DNA of 64,000 nucleotides from Spirillospora albida (GTDB taxonomy: Bacteria; Actinomycetota; Actinomycetes; Streptosporangiales; Streptosporangiaceae): the NCBI RefSeq assembly GCF_000718255.1, contig NZ_JOFJ01000010.1, positions 1 to 64,000 of the forward strand, read 5' to 3'. Positions 35,455-43,532 of the stretch are shown here, piece by piece; positions within the stretch are counted from its first letter, which is position 1; every line of letters starts with the position of its first letter. The position numbers and the translations under genes were made by a program. Below the pieces are notes generated by a model, which saw only the letters and a list, made by a program, of their open reading frames with translations, did no database searches and had not been told where the DNA came from.

Positions 35455-36108
35455 TCAGGGGAGCTGGGCGTCGAGCGTCGGCGGCAGGGCCGTGGTGGCC
35501 AGGAGCAGCGCGACGATGTAGTCGATGAGATGCTCGCGGCTCGTGACGATGTCCCCCCGCAGCCACAGCGTGATGGTCTCCCAGATCCCGGCGGTGATGG
35601 TGAGCGCCGTGAGCTGGAGGTCCTGGGGCGACAGGGCGACGTCGTCCAGGATCTCGTGGACCTCCGCGATGAAGTTCCCGGCGACCCCGTGGATGATCGT
35701 GTACTTCCGGTCCTGGAGCGACGGCGAGGCGGCGAACTCGCGGGCCATGACGTGCGCGCGGCGCGGGTCCTCGGCGAAGAAGTCGAAGACGGCCGTCACC
35801 GCCGCGCGGGTGCGAACCCCGAGGTGGCGCGGAGCGCCGCGGACCGCCGCCAGGATCGCCGCCATGCCGCGGGCGGCCTGGTCGTCGACGGCCGCCAGGA
35901 GCAGGCCGTCCAGGTCGGGGAAGCTCTCGTAGAAGTACCGGTCGTTGAGGCCGGCGCGGGCCGAGACACCGCGGACGGTCACGGTCTGCCAGCCCTCGGT
36001 GCCCAGGATGTCCCACGCCGCCGCCAGCAGGGCGGCGCGCCGCTGAGCCTTCCGCTCGGCCGCCGGCACTCCCCTGTAAGGCCGCGTGGCCGGTCGCTGC
36101 TGGCTCAT
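35455..36108 (-). CDS. TetR-family regulator
   Basis: The 217-residue protein has an N-terminal TetR helix-turn-helix (AAWDILGTEGWQTVTVRGVS, then ARAGLNDRYFYESFPDLDGL) and a helical ligand-binding domain. The ATG at 36108 starts the conserved domain. It is divergent from the P450 gene with a concentric palindrome between them, which makes it the likely repressor of that gene and of itself. The ligand is unknown. Confidence 0.88.
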   Translation of the reverse strand: MSQQRPATRPYRGVPAAERKAQRRAALLAAAWDILGTEGWQTVTVRGVSARAGLNDRYFYESFPDLDGLLLAAVDDQAARGMAAILAAVRGAPRHLGVRTRAAVTAVFDFFAEDPRRAHVMAREFAASPSLQDRKYTIIHGVAGNFIAEVHEILDDVALSPQDLQLTALTITAGIWETITLWLRGDIVTSREHLIDYIVALLLATTALPPTLDAQLP

Positions 36109-36150
36109 GGTCCCGATTGTGCCCCACCCCTTGACATGCCCGGCGAAAGT

Positions 36151-36193
36151 TGGTGATGGTTGACACCATAAATTCTGGTGTGCGTCATCACCA
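36151..36193. promoter_or_regulatory. Concentric palindromic operator between tetR and the P450 gene
   Basis: Inner arms ACACCA (36163-36168) and TGGTGT (36176-36181) and outer arms TGGTGATG (36151-36158) and CATCACCA (36186-36193) share the same centre at 36172. It lies in the 103-bp divergent gap, 19 bp before the P450 start. Its size fits two TetR dimers or one extended site. Confidence 0.7.
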
Positions 36194-36211
36194 GAAGACG
36201 GGAGGGGCACC

Positions 36212-37561
36212 ATGGGCACTGCGGCGGCCGACACGGCCACGACGGACCTGAGCGACCTGCGGTTCTGGGCGCGTCCGCTGGACGAGCGGGCCGCGGTGTT
36301 CGCGGATCTGCGCACGCGCGGCCCGCGGTTCTTCGAGCTGCCCAAGATGCCGTTCCTGCCGCAGAGCCCCGGCTACTGGGCGATCGTCCGGCACTCCGAC
36401 GTCGCGGAGATCAGCCGGCTGCCCGAGGTGTTCTCCAGCGAGCCGAGCGCGACCGCCCCGGCGGACATGCCGAACTGGATGAACAAGTACTTCAACTCGA
36501 TGATCGACATGGACGATCCGCGGCACGCCAAGATCCGCCGGATCGTCTCCCGCGCGTTCACCCCGAAGATGCTGGCCAAGGCCGAGGACGACATCGCCGC
36601 GCGGGCCACGCGGATCGTGGACGAACTCATCCGGACCGGGCCGTGCGACTTCGTGGACCAGGTGGCGTCCCGGCTGCCGACCGAGGTCATCTGCGACATG
36701 CTCGGCATCCCCGCCCGCCACCACCGGCGGGTCATCGAGCTGACCAACATCATCGTGGGCTACTCCGACCCCGAGTACGTCGGCGCCGGCCTCGAGTACG
36801 TCGACGGCCGGGCGAAGATGGGGCGGCTGGCCACCGTCCGGCTGCTGGGCACGGTGTCGCGGGCGGGCTGGGAACTGCACCGCCTCGCCGCGCGGATCGG
36901 CCGCCAGCGGCGTGCGAACCCCACCGGCGACCTGACGTCCCTGCTGGTCAACGCCAACCTCGACGGCGAACGGCTGAGCCCCCGCGAGTTCGGCGCGTTC
37001 TTCCTCCTGCTGGTGGTCGCCGGCAACGAGACGACCCGCAACGCGCTCGCGCACGGCCTGAAACTGCTCACCGACCACCCCGACCAGCGCGAGCTGCTGC
37101 TGGCCGACTTCGACGCGCGGATCGGCGGCGCGGTCGAGGAGATCGTCCGCTACAGCAGCCCGGTCATCTTCATGCGCCGCAACGTCACCCGCGACCACGA
37201 GCTCGCCGGTCACCGCTTCCGCAAGGGCGACAAGGTCCAGCTGTTCTACTGGGCGGCGAACCGGGACGAGACCGTCTTCTCCGACCCCGAGACCTTCGAC
37301 ATCACCCGCTCCCCCAACCCGCACATCGGGTTCGGCGGCCCCGGGCCGCACTTCTGCCTCGGCGCCAACCTCGCCCGCAGAGAGATCACGGTGATGTTCC
37401 GCGAGCTGCTGACCCGCCTCCCCGACATCACCGCAGGCGAACCCGACCGCCTGCTCTCGGGCTTCATCAACGGCTACAAACGCCTCCCGTGCACCTTCAC
37501 CGTCCCCGCGGACGCCCGCTCACGCACCTCAACGGGCACTGGGCCTGGCTCGGACGCCTGA
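36212..37561 (+). CDS. Cytochrome P450
   Basis: The 449-residue protein is a soluble bacterial P450. It shows the I-helix AGNETTRNA, the EEIVRY (ExxR-type) K-helix region and the heme loop FGGPGPHFCLGANLAR with the cysteine ligand at about residue 382. Such enzymes hydroxylate using electrons from ferredoxin; no ferredoxin gene is adjacent. Overall sequence is like the steroid/lipid P450s (CYP124/125/142 group), a moderate-confidence guess supported by steroid-type genes further along. GGGAGGGG precedes the ATG. Confidence 0.92.
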   Translation: MGTAAADTATTDLSDLRFWARPLDERAAVFADLRTRGPRFFELPKMPFLPQSPGYWAIVRHSDVAEISRLPEVFSSEPSATAPADMPNWMNKYFNSMIDMDDPRHAKIRRIVSRAFTPKMLAKAEDDIAARATRIVDELIRTGPCDFVDQVASRLPTEVICDMLGIPARHHRRVIELTNIIVGYSDPEYVGAGLEYVDGRAKMGRLATVRLLGTVSRAGWELHRLAARIGRQRRANPTGDLTSLLVNANLDGERLSPREFGAFFLLLVVAGNETTRNALAHGLKLLTDHPDQRELLLADFDARIGGAVEEIVRYSSPVIFMRRNVTRDHELAGHRFRKGDKVQLFYWAANRDETVFSDPETFDITRSPNPHIGFGGPGPHFCLGANLARREITVMFRELLTRLPDITAGEPDRLLSGFINGYKRLPCTFTVPADARSRTSTGTGPGSDA

Positions 37562-37618
37562 CCAGCCCGACGGCAGTCGCTTCGGCCACCCGCCTCCTCC
37601 CCACAGCGGAGGCCCTTG

Positions 37619-39838
37619 TCACCGTTCACCCGTGGCCGCTCTACGAAGCCGCACCCAGAGCCGGAGCAGGAGGCGTTTCCATTCAGGCTGGAGCAGCCAT
37701 ACATCGACGTCTTCCTTGACGCGCCGCCGTTCGGAATCCTGCCCCGACCACCTCTGGACGATCTCCATCACCAGCCGCCTACGTGCGGGATCATGGTCGG
37801 CTGCCTGGACGAACAGGGAAACGATGCCCTGCCGCAGGCCGGGCCTTCTGCAGGCCGCGTCCAGCCAGAGCCGCGTGATGTCCTCGAAGTTCCGGAAGGC
37901 GGCGTCCCGCGCGTATCCCGCTTCCGCCGCCGCTTCAGCGGACAACGCCACGCTCCAGGGCGCCAGGCAGTCCGTCGGGGTGACCGAGGCCGTTCCCGTG
38001 AGGATCACCGGCAAGCCCTCCACGTCCCGCTCGGCGGCCAGCGCCAAGAACAGCTCCGTCGCCGTGGTCGCGAGCGCAACGGCCTGGTCGGGCCGGTACG
38101 CCTCGGAGTTGCCCGCCCAGGCCAGCGACGCTTCGAGGACGACCATGGGGTGCGCGGCGGCCAGCCCCCGCGCCGCCGCGAGCAGTTCGGCGCGGACCTG
38201 CGCGTCGTCGCGCGTCGCCAGACGCCCGATCAGCGCGACGACCCGGTGGACGGCCGGTTCGGCCGCCGGGCGCGCCGAGGACTCGCCGATGCCCAGGAGG
38301 AACAGCAGAACGCGAAGCCCGACCCGTATCCGGCGGGCCGCATCCCCGCCGGACAGCGTGGTGGCGCTGTGGCACCACGCGATGACCGCCTCGAAGACGA
38401 CCCTGGAGCGAGTCTCCGACAGCGCGCGGACCACCTCGAACACCTCGTCCTGGACCTGTTCGTCCCCGTGGGTGGCCAGGTGCTTGAGGCGGGTGAGCGC
38501 GATCGACATGTGCGTCTCGCCCAGGACCTGGCACACACGGACGACCGTGAGCTTCAGCGTCTGCGGTGCACGCCGTTCCTTCGACCACTCGTAGAGCCTG
38601 CGGCGGATCCGGCCTCCGATGAGAGGATGAAGGCACGTCCGGGCCAGCGCCACGTAGGCCAGATCCGCACGCTGTGCACCACCCGCCCACCGCCCCGCCG
38701 TCTGCACGACCTTTTCGACCGCTCCGTGCTCTGCGGCCAGGTCGGCGAAGACGCTCGCGATCCTGATCCGGAGCGGGGCCTCAAGGGCGATCGCATCGTC
38801 CGCAGGCAGGGACGACAGCCAGGCCAGCAGGTCCAGCCGTGCCAGCGGGTAGTCGTTCCACACGTGCCGCAGCACCGCTTGCGCGAAGCCCGGCCGGCGG
38901 AAGACGATCCGGCCGTCCTCGCGTTCGGCGTCCAGTAGTTCGCTCAGTCCGGTGGACGGGCACCAGGCGAGCCCGCCCCCCGCCACCTCCACCTTCAGTT
39001 GGCGGGCAAGCGACAGCGCAGCCCCATAGACACTCGTCTCGTCGGCCGGTGTGATCGTCGCGGCGGCCACCATCAGGGTCTGGTCCCGGTGCGCGGAGTG
39101 CACGCCGAACCAGCCTCGCAATTGCTCGGCCCATCCTCGGTAGGCGCGCGACACATCGCGCTCGTCGCCGCCCTCCAAATGTAGGTCGGCGACCAGGTCG
39201 GCGAGCCTGCGGGCATCCCCGGGCAGCGCGTCTTTCAGCAGCTCCCGGGCCTGCGGCCAGTCGGGCCAGCAGGTTTCACCGAGCCCGCGCCGGAGCAGCC
39301 GGCGCCGGTAGACCTCATCCGCTGGAGGAGGCTGCACCGGGACGGGCCGGAGAAAATCCGCGAAGCGTCGCAATTCGGCCGCAGTACCGACGGTCAGGAG
39401 GAAGCCGCCGGACGCGCGTACTGCTTCCAGGCAGGACCGCAACCGCGACTCCTCCTCATCGCCCGCACGGACCAGGTAGCCGCGCGGCTCCGTGGCGCCG
39501 ATCTCCTCTACGTCGTCTTCTCCGGTCGAGAACAGGCGGATGGGCAGCCCCGGCCGCAGCTGCCGCAGCGCCGCGATGGCCGCCGTCGCCGCCCCCGCAC
39601 CAGCGGGACCGGCCAGCGCGACCACGTGGGAGCGCCTCAGCGTCTCGACGATCTCGTCGTGGTTGAGGACCGGTACGTACGCAGCGACGCGCTCGACGAC
39701 CTCGGCTTCGGACAGCACCATCGACGGACGCCCGCGCACGAACGTGAGCTGCGTGAGGATCAGGTCGCGGGAGACGGTGTTGCCGAACGCGCTCTGCGCG
39801 CCATCCCCGGTGATCGTGACGTCCTCGATCGTCGTCAC
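37619..39838 (-). CDS. STAND-like NTPase-fold protein with degenerate P-loop and shared signalling motif
   Basis: The 739-residue protein begins with TITGDGAQSAFGNTV (residues 8-22), almost identical to the C-terminus of the cyclase-like protein before it. A P-loop-like segment VVALAGPAGAGAATAAIAAL follows near 72-91, but the Walker lysine is replaced by Ala. The remaining 600 residues are helical repeats (HEAT/ARM-like). This is like an NLR/STAND protein that no longer binds or hydrolyses NTP, or binds it differently. GTG at 39838 overlaps the cyclase stop by 4 bp. No effector domain is visible. Confidence 0.75.
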   Translation of the reverse strand: MTTIEDVTITGDGAQSAFGNTVSRDLILTQLTFVRGRPSMVLSEAEVVERVAAYVPVLNHDEIVETLRRSHVVALAGPAGAGAATAAIAALRQLRPGLPIRLFSTGEDDVEEIGATEPRGYLVRAGDEEESRLRSCLEAVRASGGFLLTVGTAAELRRFADFLRPVPVQPPPADEVYRRRLLRRGLGETCWPDWPQARELLKDALPGDARRLADLVADLHLEGGDERDVSRAYRGWAEQLRGWFGVHSAHRDQTLMVAAATITPADETSVYGAALSLARQLKVEVAGGGLAWCPSTGLSELLDAEREDGRIVFRRPGFAQAVLRHVWNDYPLARLDLLAWLSSLPADDAIALEAPLRIRIASVFADLAAEHGAVEKVVQTAGRWAGGAQRADLAYVALARTCLHPLIGGRIRRRLYEWSKERRAPQTLKLTVVRVCQVLGETHMSIALTRLKHLATHGDEQVQDEVFEVVRALSETRSRVVFEAVIAWCHSATTLSGGDAARRIRVGLRVLLFLLGIGESSARPAAEPAVHRVVALIGRLATRDDAQVRAELLAAARGLAAAHPMVVLEASLAWAGNSEAYRPDQAVALATTATELFLALAAERDVEGLPVILTGTASVTPTDCLAPWSVALSAEAAAEAGYARDAAFRNFEDITRLWLDAACRRPGLRQGIVSLFVQAADHDPARRRLVMEIVQRWSGQDSERRRVKEDVDVWLLQPEWKRLLLRLWVRLRRAATGER

Positions 39839-39900
39839 GAGCGCTCCTGGTGGAAGTCACCGCCGACGGTGTTGCCGAACGCGCTCTGCGCGCCATCCCC
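39773..39900 (-). repeat. 36-bp exact direct repeat spanning a gene junction
   Basis: The 36 bases at 39773-39808 recur without mismatch at 39865-39900, a period of 92 bp. Both copies are in the coding frame and encode GDGAQSAFGNTV: one at the N-terminus of the STAND-like protein and one at the C-terminus of the cyclase-like protein. The nucleotide identity exceeds what selection on protein sequence alone needs, so recent duplication or gene conversion is likely. Confidence 0.9.
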
Positions 39901-40584
39901 GCTGATGGTGACGCCGCTGATCGACGGTATCGGGGGCGCGGGCGGCGCTCCTCCGGCGGGATCGCTTTCGGACGGCGCCGCTGTGCCGGTGGCCGTCGAC
40001 GGCACCGGCACGTAGAGGTAGGCCGGTCGCTCGTACTGCTTGACTTTGACCGTGACGGGGGTGACCTGGCTCTCCCGGAGCCCGGTGCGGCCCCCCGCGA
40101 CATACGTCGTGAACAGTTCCGCCGAGAGGAGGAACGCCACGAAGGTGACCTCTGGGTCGCTGGTGCCGAGCGCGTCGCGCAGCGGCGCGGCGTCCAGGAG
40201 CCGGTTGACGTCGATGGTCGCGGTGGAGATGCCGGGCGCGTCCGGACGCTCGTCGTCCACCAGGCCGAAATGCAACGCGACGCGGAGCCGCAGCCGCAGG
40301 CCACGCGCCCGCCGCTCCGCCGCGGACGAGGCCAGGGTCTCCTGGAGACGGCGCGGGAACGGATCGATCAGCGCGGGGATGTACTCGTGCGGCAGCGTGG
40401 CCAGGATGCCGTCTCCGGTGCTCTCCATGAACCGGACGGCCCTCCACGTCTCACCGAGCCCGCTGGCGGTGCACGCCGCCTCCAGGGCATGCCGGATCCG
40501 CATATGGAGTTCGGGCAGCTGCGCATCGCGGTGCGCGCTGAACTTCTCGGCGTCGACGACGAGCAGTGCGCGGAACTCTTCCAT
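39835..40584 (-). CDS. Class III nucleotidyl cyclase-like protein with C-terminal signalling motif
   Basis: The 249-residue protein opens with FRALLVVDAEKFSAHR. Asp11 and Asp58 (in MESTGDGILA) sit 47 residues apart, as do the two metal-binding aspartates of class III cyclases, and RLRLRVALHFGLV is the following core strand. An activity making a cyclic nucleotide is plausible but not shown. A Pro/Ala-rich linker (200-222) leads to the motif GDGAQSAFGNTV (229-240), which recurs at the start of the next gene's product. GGAGA precedes the ATG at 40584. It lies between a cNMP-binding-type regulator gene and the STAND-like gene. Confidence 0.75.
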   Translation of the reverse strand: MEEFRALLVVDAEKFSAHRDAQLPELHMRIRHALEAACTASGLGETWRAVRFMESTGDGILATLPHEYIPALIDPFPRRLQETLASSAAERRARGLRLRLRVALHFGLVDDERPDAPGISTATIDVNRLLDAAPLRDALGTSDPEVTFVAFLLSAELFTTYVAGGRTGLRESQVTPVTVKVKQYERPAYLYVPVPSTATGTAAPSESDPAGGAPPAPPIPSISGVTISGDGAQSAFGNTVGGDFHQERS

Positions 40585-40655
40585 GGTCCTGTCTCCAAGT
40601 GGCCGCTGGTGTCCGCACCACTGTGGCGACAGTGCGTCAGGAGCGCTGTTCGAAA

Positions 40656-41300
40656 TCAGACACTGCCGTGGCCCGATTCGGCCAGCGCGCGCAACCGGGC
40701 CGGATCGGTGATGACGACCCGGCGGCGGGCCGTGGTGACGAGTCCGCGGTCGCGGAGGCGTGCAAGCTCGGCGGCGACCATGCCTCGGGACAGCCCGACC
40801 GCCTGGCCGATCTCCGCCTGTCCGAGTCCCACGTCCAACGGTCCCGACGCCTTCGGCGCCGCCAGCCGGAGGAGCGCCCGGACCACGCGCGGCCCGGCGG
40901 GAAGTGTGGCGATCTCGGCGCGCCATGCCTCGCCTTCGCGGAGGCGGCGCATGGCCAGGCGCAGCAGTTCCACCTCGAGCCCCGCCGTCCGGATCAAAGC
41001 ACGGAACCGGTCGGCGGTCAGGACGCGCGTGAGGCAGGGTTCGAGGGCCACGACGGTCGAGGAACGGTGATCGTCCTCGCCGCCGAGCACGGCGATCTCA
41101 CCGAGCAGCTCGCCCGGCCACCGTACGGCCAGCAGCATGTCCTGTTCCGGAAGCCCGAGCACGATCTTCACTCGCCCGGTCACCAGCAAGAGCACGTGTG
41201 TGGGCGGATCACCCTGCCGGAGCAGGACTTCACCTGCTGCGAATGGCCGCTCGGTGCCCGCCGCGAGAAGGCTGTGCCAAACCTTCGGAGAGACGTCCAT
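40656..41300 (-). CDS. Crp/Fnr-family cyclic-nucleotide-binding-type regulator
   Basis: The 214-residue protein has an N-terminal cNMP-binding beta-roll (FAAGEVLLRQGDPPTHVLLL, RVKIVLG, then WPGELLGEIAVLGGEDDHRS). A C-terminal winged helix follows (GQAEIGQAVGLSRGMVAAEL, then RLRDRGLVTTARRRVVI). GELLGEIAVL plus an Arg-Ser pair resembles the phosphate-binding cassette of cAMP receptors. It lies 71 bp upstream of the cyclase-like gene on the same strand, so it may sense that enzyme's product; this is inference from order. Confidence 0.88.
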   Translation of the reverse strand: MDVSPKVWHSLLAAGTERPFAAGEVLLRQGDPPTHVLLLVTGRVKIVLGLPEQDMLLAVRWPGELLGEIAVLGGEDDHRSSTVVALEPCLTRVLTADRFRALIRTAGLEVELLRLAMRRLREGEAWRAEIATLPAGPRVVRALLRLAAPKASGPLDVGLGQAEIGQAVGLSRGMVAAELARLRDRGLVTTARRRVVITDPARLRALAESGHGSV

Positions 41301-41350
41301 GACTTCTGTCTCTCACATGGGCCGCCGATGCATCTCGCGATCGTGGACGG

Positions 41351-41791
41351 TTACTCAGTCAGCTCGGTGGCCAGTTTGGCGAGTTGGGCTTCGTAGATGG
41401 CCCGGAGGCCCTTGGGGGCGAAGGTCCGCTCGAAGAAGCCGCCCACGCCGCCGGCTCCGTCCCAGGTCGTCTTGACCTGGACGCGCGCGCCCTCGTCGGC
41501 GGGCGAGACCGTCCAGGTGGTCACCATGGACGAGTTCGCGTCGCGCTCGACGAGGGTGCCGGGGGCGGGCGCGCTCACCGTGAACAGGCAGTCGCGGACG
41601 CGCTTGCTGGTGGCGGCCAGCTTCCAGTGCACCACCGTGCCCTCGCCCTGGCCGCCCTCGCGCACCTCGTACTCGCTGAAGTGCTCGGTCAGCGTCCTGG
41701 ACCGCACGCCCGTGTAGTCGCCCAGGGCCTCGAGCACCCGCTCCGGGGTCGCCTTCAGCGTTCTCTCCGCAGTCGCCACGACTTGTCCCAT
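41351..41791 (-). CDS. SRPBCC-family (START-like) protein
   Basis: The 146-residue protein has the polyketide cyclase/START-type fold pattern: an N-terminal ATAERTLKATPERVLEALGD helix entry, a beta-rich middle (EGTVVHWKLA, then TTWTVSPADEGARVQVKTTW) and a long C-terminal helix ending LAKLATELTE. Such proteins bind hydrophobic ligands in a cavity. No catalytic residues can be assigned. The ATG at 41791 starts the conserved core. Confidence 0.82.
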   Translation of the reverse strand: MGQVVATAERTLKATPERVLEALGDYTGVRSRTLTEHFSEYEVREGGQGEGTVVHWKLAATSKRVRDCLFTVSAPAPGTLVERDANSSMVTTWTVSPADEGARVQVKTTWDGAGGVGGFFERTFAPKGLRAIYEAQLAKLATELTE

Positions 41792-41824
41792 GCGCTCATC
41801 TTGGCGCACGGGGGAGCGTCCGGC

Positions 41825-42727
41825 TCACATGGGGCGGTGGGCCAGGGTACGCTCCAGGCGCGCCTGGGCGCGGGCGGCCTGGCGGGCCCGGTAGGCGATC
41901 GGCATGTAGCGGACGCGTTCCGGCAGGTGGGGGGTACCGCGGCCGATCGCCTGGGCCACCAGGCGCAGCCGGCGCTCGTCGGACGCGGTCCAGGAGACGC
42001 CCAGCTTCTCGCGCGCGGCCTCCGGGAGGGTGCCGACCGTGATGAGGCGGCCCAGGCGCCCGCCGGCCTTGCTCAGCGGCGCGATGGCGGGGCGCAGCGC
42101 CTTCGGGACGTTCGGCGGCACCTCGCCCATCTGCGCGAGGACCTCGTGCGCCACCTTGTGCGGGACGAGGGTGTCGTTGACCATCGCGTCGAAGTACGTC
42201 CAGTAGTCGTCGATGGTCGCGGGGAGCATCCGCTCCGGCACCTGGAGGATCCGGCCGAGCCGCATGAACTCGTCGAAGATCTGCTGCTCCTCGGCGGGCG
42301 TCATCGGGGCGGGCGCGAAGTAGCGCGAAGCGGTCACGGCGGCGTAGAAACCGGTCAGGTGCACCCATGCCCACGGCTCGGCGGAGAGCGCGTGGTGGCG
42401 GTTGCCGTCCTCGTCCACCGCGCTGAGGGGTTTGTGCATCTCGCGCAGGCGCCTTCCCTCCTCGATCGCTGTCTTCCCGCCGTAGACCCAGGTCTGGACG
42501 GACGCGAAGCTGCGCGCGGCCCGTCCGACCGGGTCGGTGCGAAAGCTCGACAGCTTGTCGACGACGGTGCCGATCGCGGGGTGCATCACCTGGAGGATGA
42601 ACACGCTGTTGCCCGCGATGGCGGACGTGTAGAGGCCCATCGTGTCCCACATGAGCGAACCCGGGCCGAAGGGGACGGGCTCAGCGCGCCTGGACGTCTC
42701 GGCCGGGGTCTCATGGATCAAAGTCAT
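41825..42727 (-). CDS. MpaB/rubber-oxygenase-like (DUF2236) protein
   Basis: The 300-residue protein matches the oxygenase MpaB family (formerly DUF2236). Features are LMWDTMGLYTSAIAGNSVFI, LQVMHPAIGTVVDKLSSFR with a conserved histidine, ARSFASVQTWVYGG, and HLTGFYAAVTASRYF, all helical with His/Arg residues that bind heme in rubber oxygenase. The substrate here is unknown, probably a lipid or isoprenoid. The ATG at 42727 has AGGAGGTGGCGC upstream. It is divergent from a TetR gene. Confidence 0.88.
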   Translation of the reverse strand: MTLIHETPAETSRRAEPVPFGPGSLMWDTMGLYTSAIAGNSVFILQVMHPAIGTVVDKLSSFRTDPVGRAARSFASVQTWVYGGKTAIEEGRRLREMHKPLSAVDEDGNRHHALSAEPWAWVHLTGFYAAVTASRYFAPAPMTPAEEQQIFDEFMRLGRILQVPERMLPATIDDYWTYFDAMVNDTLVPHKVAHEVLAQMGEVPPNVPKALRPAIAPLSKAGGRLGRLITVGTLPEAAREKLGVSWTASDERRLRLVAQAIGRGTPHLPERVRYMPIAYRARQAARAQARLERTLAHRPM

Positions 42728-42819
42728 GTGCGCCACCTCCTGACAGCGGGGTTCTCTCCCTATAAGTTGAACGTGAATAATTGGTCGCTTACAAGTCGCG
42801 TTTCGGGAGGCGATGGCCG

Positions 42820-43437
42820 ATGACCCGTTCGCCAGGGGTTTCACCGCGCAGAATCCCCCGTCAGGAGCGTTCCCGGCAGACGGTCGAGCGGATCCTGGAC
42901 GCCGCCACTCGTGTTCTGGGCGAGCGCGGCTACGACGGCGCGTCCACCAACCGGATCGCGAGCGCGGCGGGGATCAGCAACGGGTCGCTGTACCAGTACT
43001 TCCCGAACAAGGACGCGATCGTCGTCGCGGTCCTGGACCGGTTCGCGGACCATCTGGCCGAGCGGCTCGGCGCGCAGATCGAGACGACGATGGCCGGGTC
43101 GTGGGAGGTGGCGGGCCGCGCGCTGCTCGACGTCCAGCTGCGGCTGTTCGAGGAGCACGCGGACCTGCTGCGCGTCATCGTCGAGCAGATCCCGCGGCTG
43201 GGCCCGTTCGACAAGCTCGCGGCGCTCCAGCGGCGCCTCACCGACCTCGTCCGGGTCTACCTGCTGCTCAACCGGCAGGAGTTCCGGGAGGACCTCGACA
43301 TCGACGCGACGCTGTGGATCATCACGGAGACCGTCGGCCTGCTGTCCATCAAGTACGTCCTTGACCGCCCGCCCATCCCGCGCGAGCGCATGGTGGACGA
43401 GCTCGCCGAACTGGTCATCGGCTACATCCGCGGCTGA
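42820..43437 (+). CDS. TetR-family regulator
   Basis: The 205-residue protein has the TetR DNA-binding domain RILDAATRVLGERGYDGAST, then NRIASAAGISNGSLYQYFPN, and a helical C-terminal domain. The ATG at 42820 follows GGGAGGCG. It is divergent from the MpaB-like gene across a 92-bp AT-richer gap, so it most likely represses that gene. No clean inverted repeat was found there. Confidence 0.9.
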   Translation: MTRSPGVSPRRIPRQERSRQTVERILDAATRVLGERGYDGASTNRIASAAGISNGSLYQYFPNKDAIVVAVLDRFADHLAERLGAQIETTMAGSWEVAGRALLDVQLRLFEEHADLLRVIVEQIPRLGPFDKLAALQRRLTDLVRVYLLLNRQEFREDLDIDATLWIITETVGLLSIKYVLDRPPIPRERMVDELAELVIGYIRG

Positions 43438-43532
43438 ACGCGCCGCAAGGCCCGGTACCGCCACCCGGCGGCGCGATGGCCGCATCTAGTCGCCATGGCG
43501 ACTATTCATCTTGTTGATTAGCATCGTCCGGT

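Noticed and set aside
39835..41300. Assignment of the cyclase locus to Pycsar
   Set aside because: Pycsar pairs a pyrimidine cyclase with a TIR or membrane effector; neither is seen here, the enzyme's substrate cannot be read, and a Crp-type regulator plus STAND-like partner is a different set.
41384..42823. 479-codon plus-strand frame opposite the SRPBCC and MpaB-like genes
   Set aside because: It crosses two real genes and has Arg/Gly-rich low-complexity sequence.
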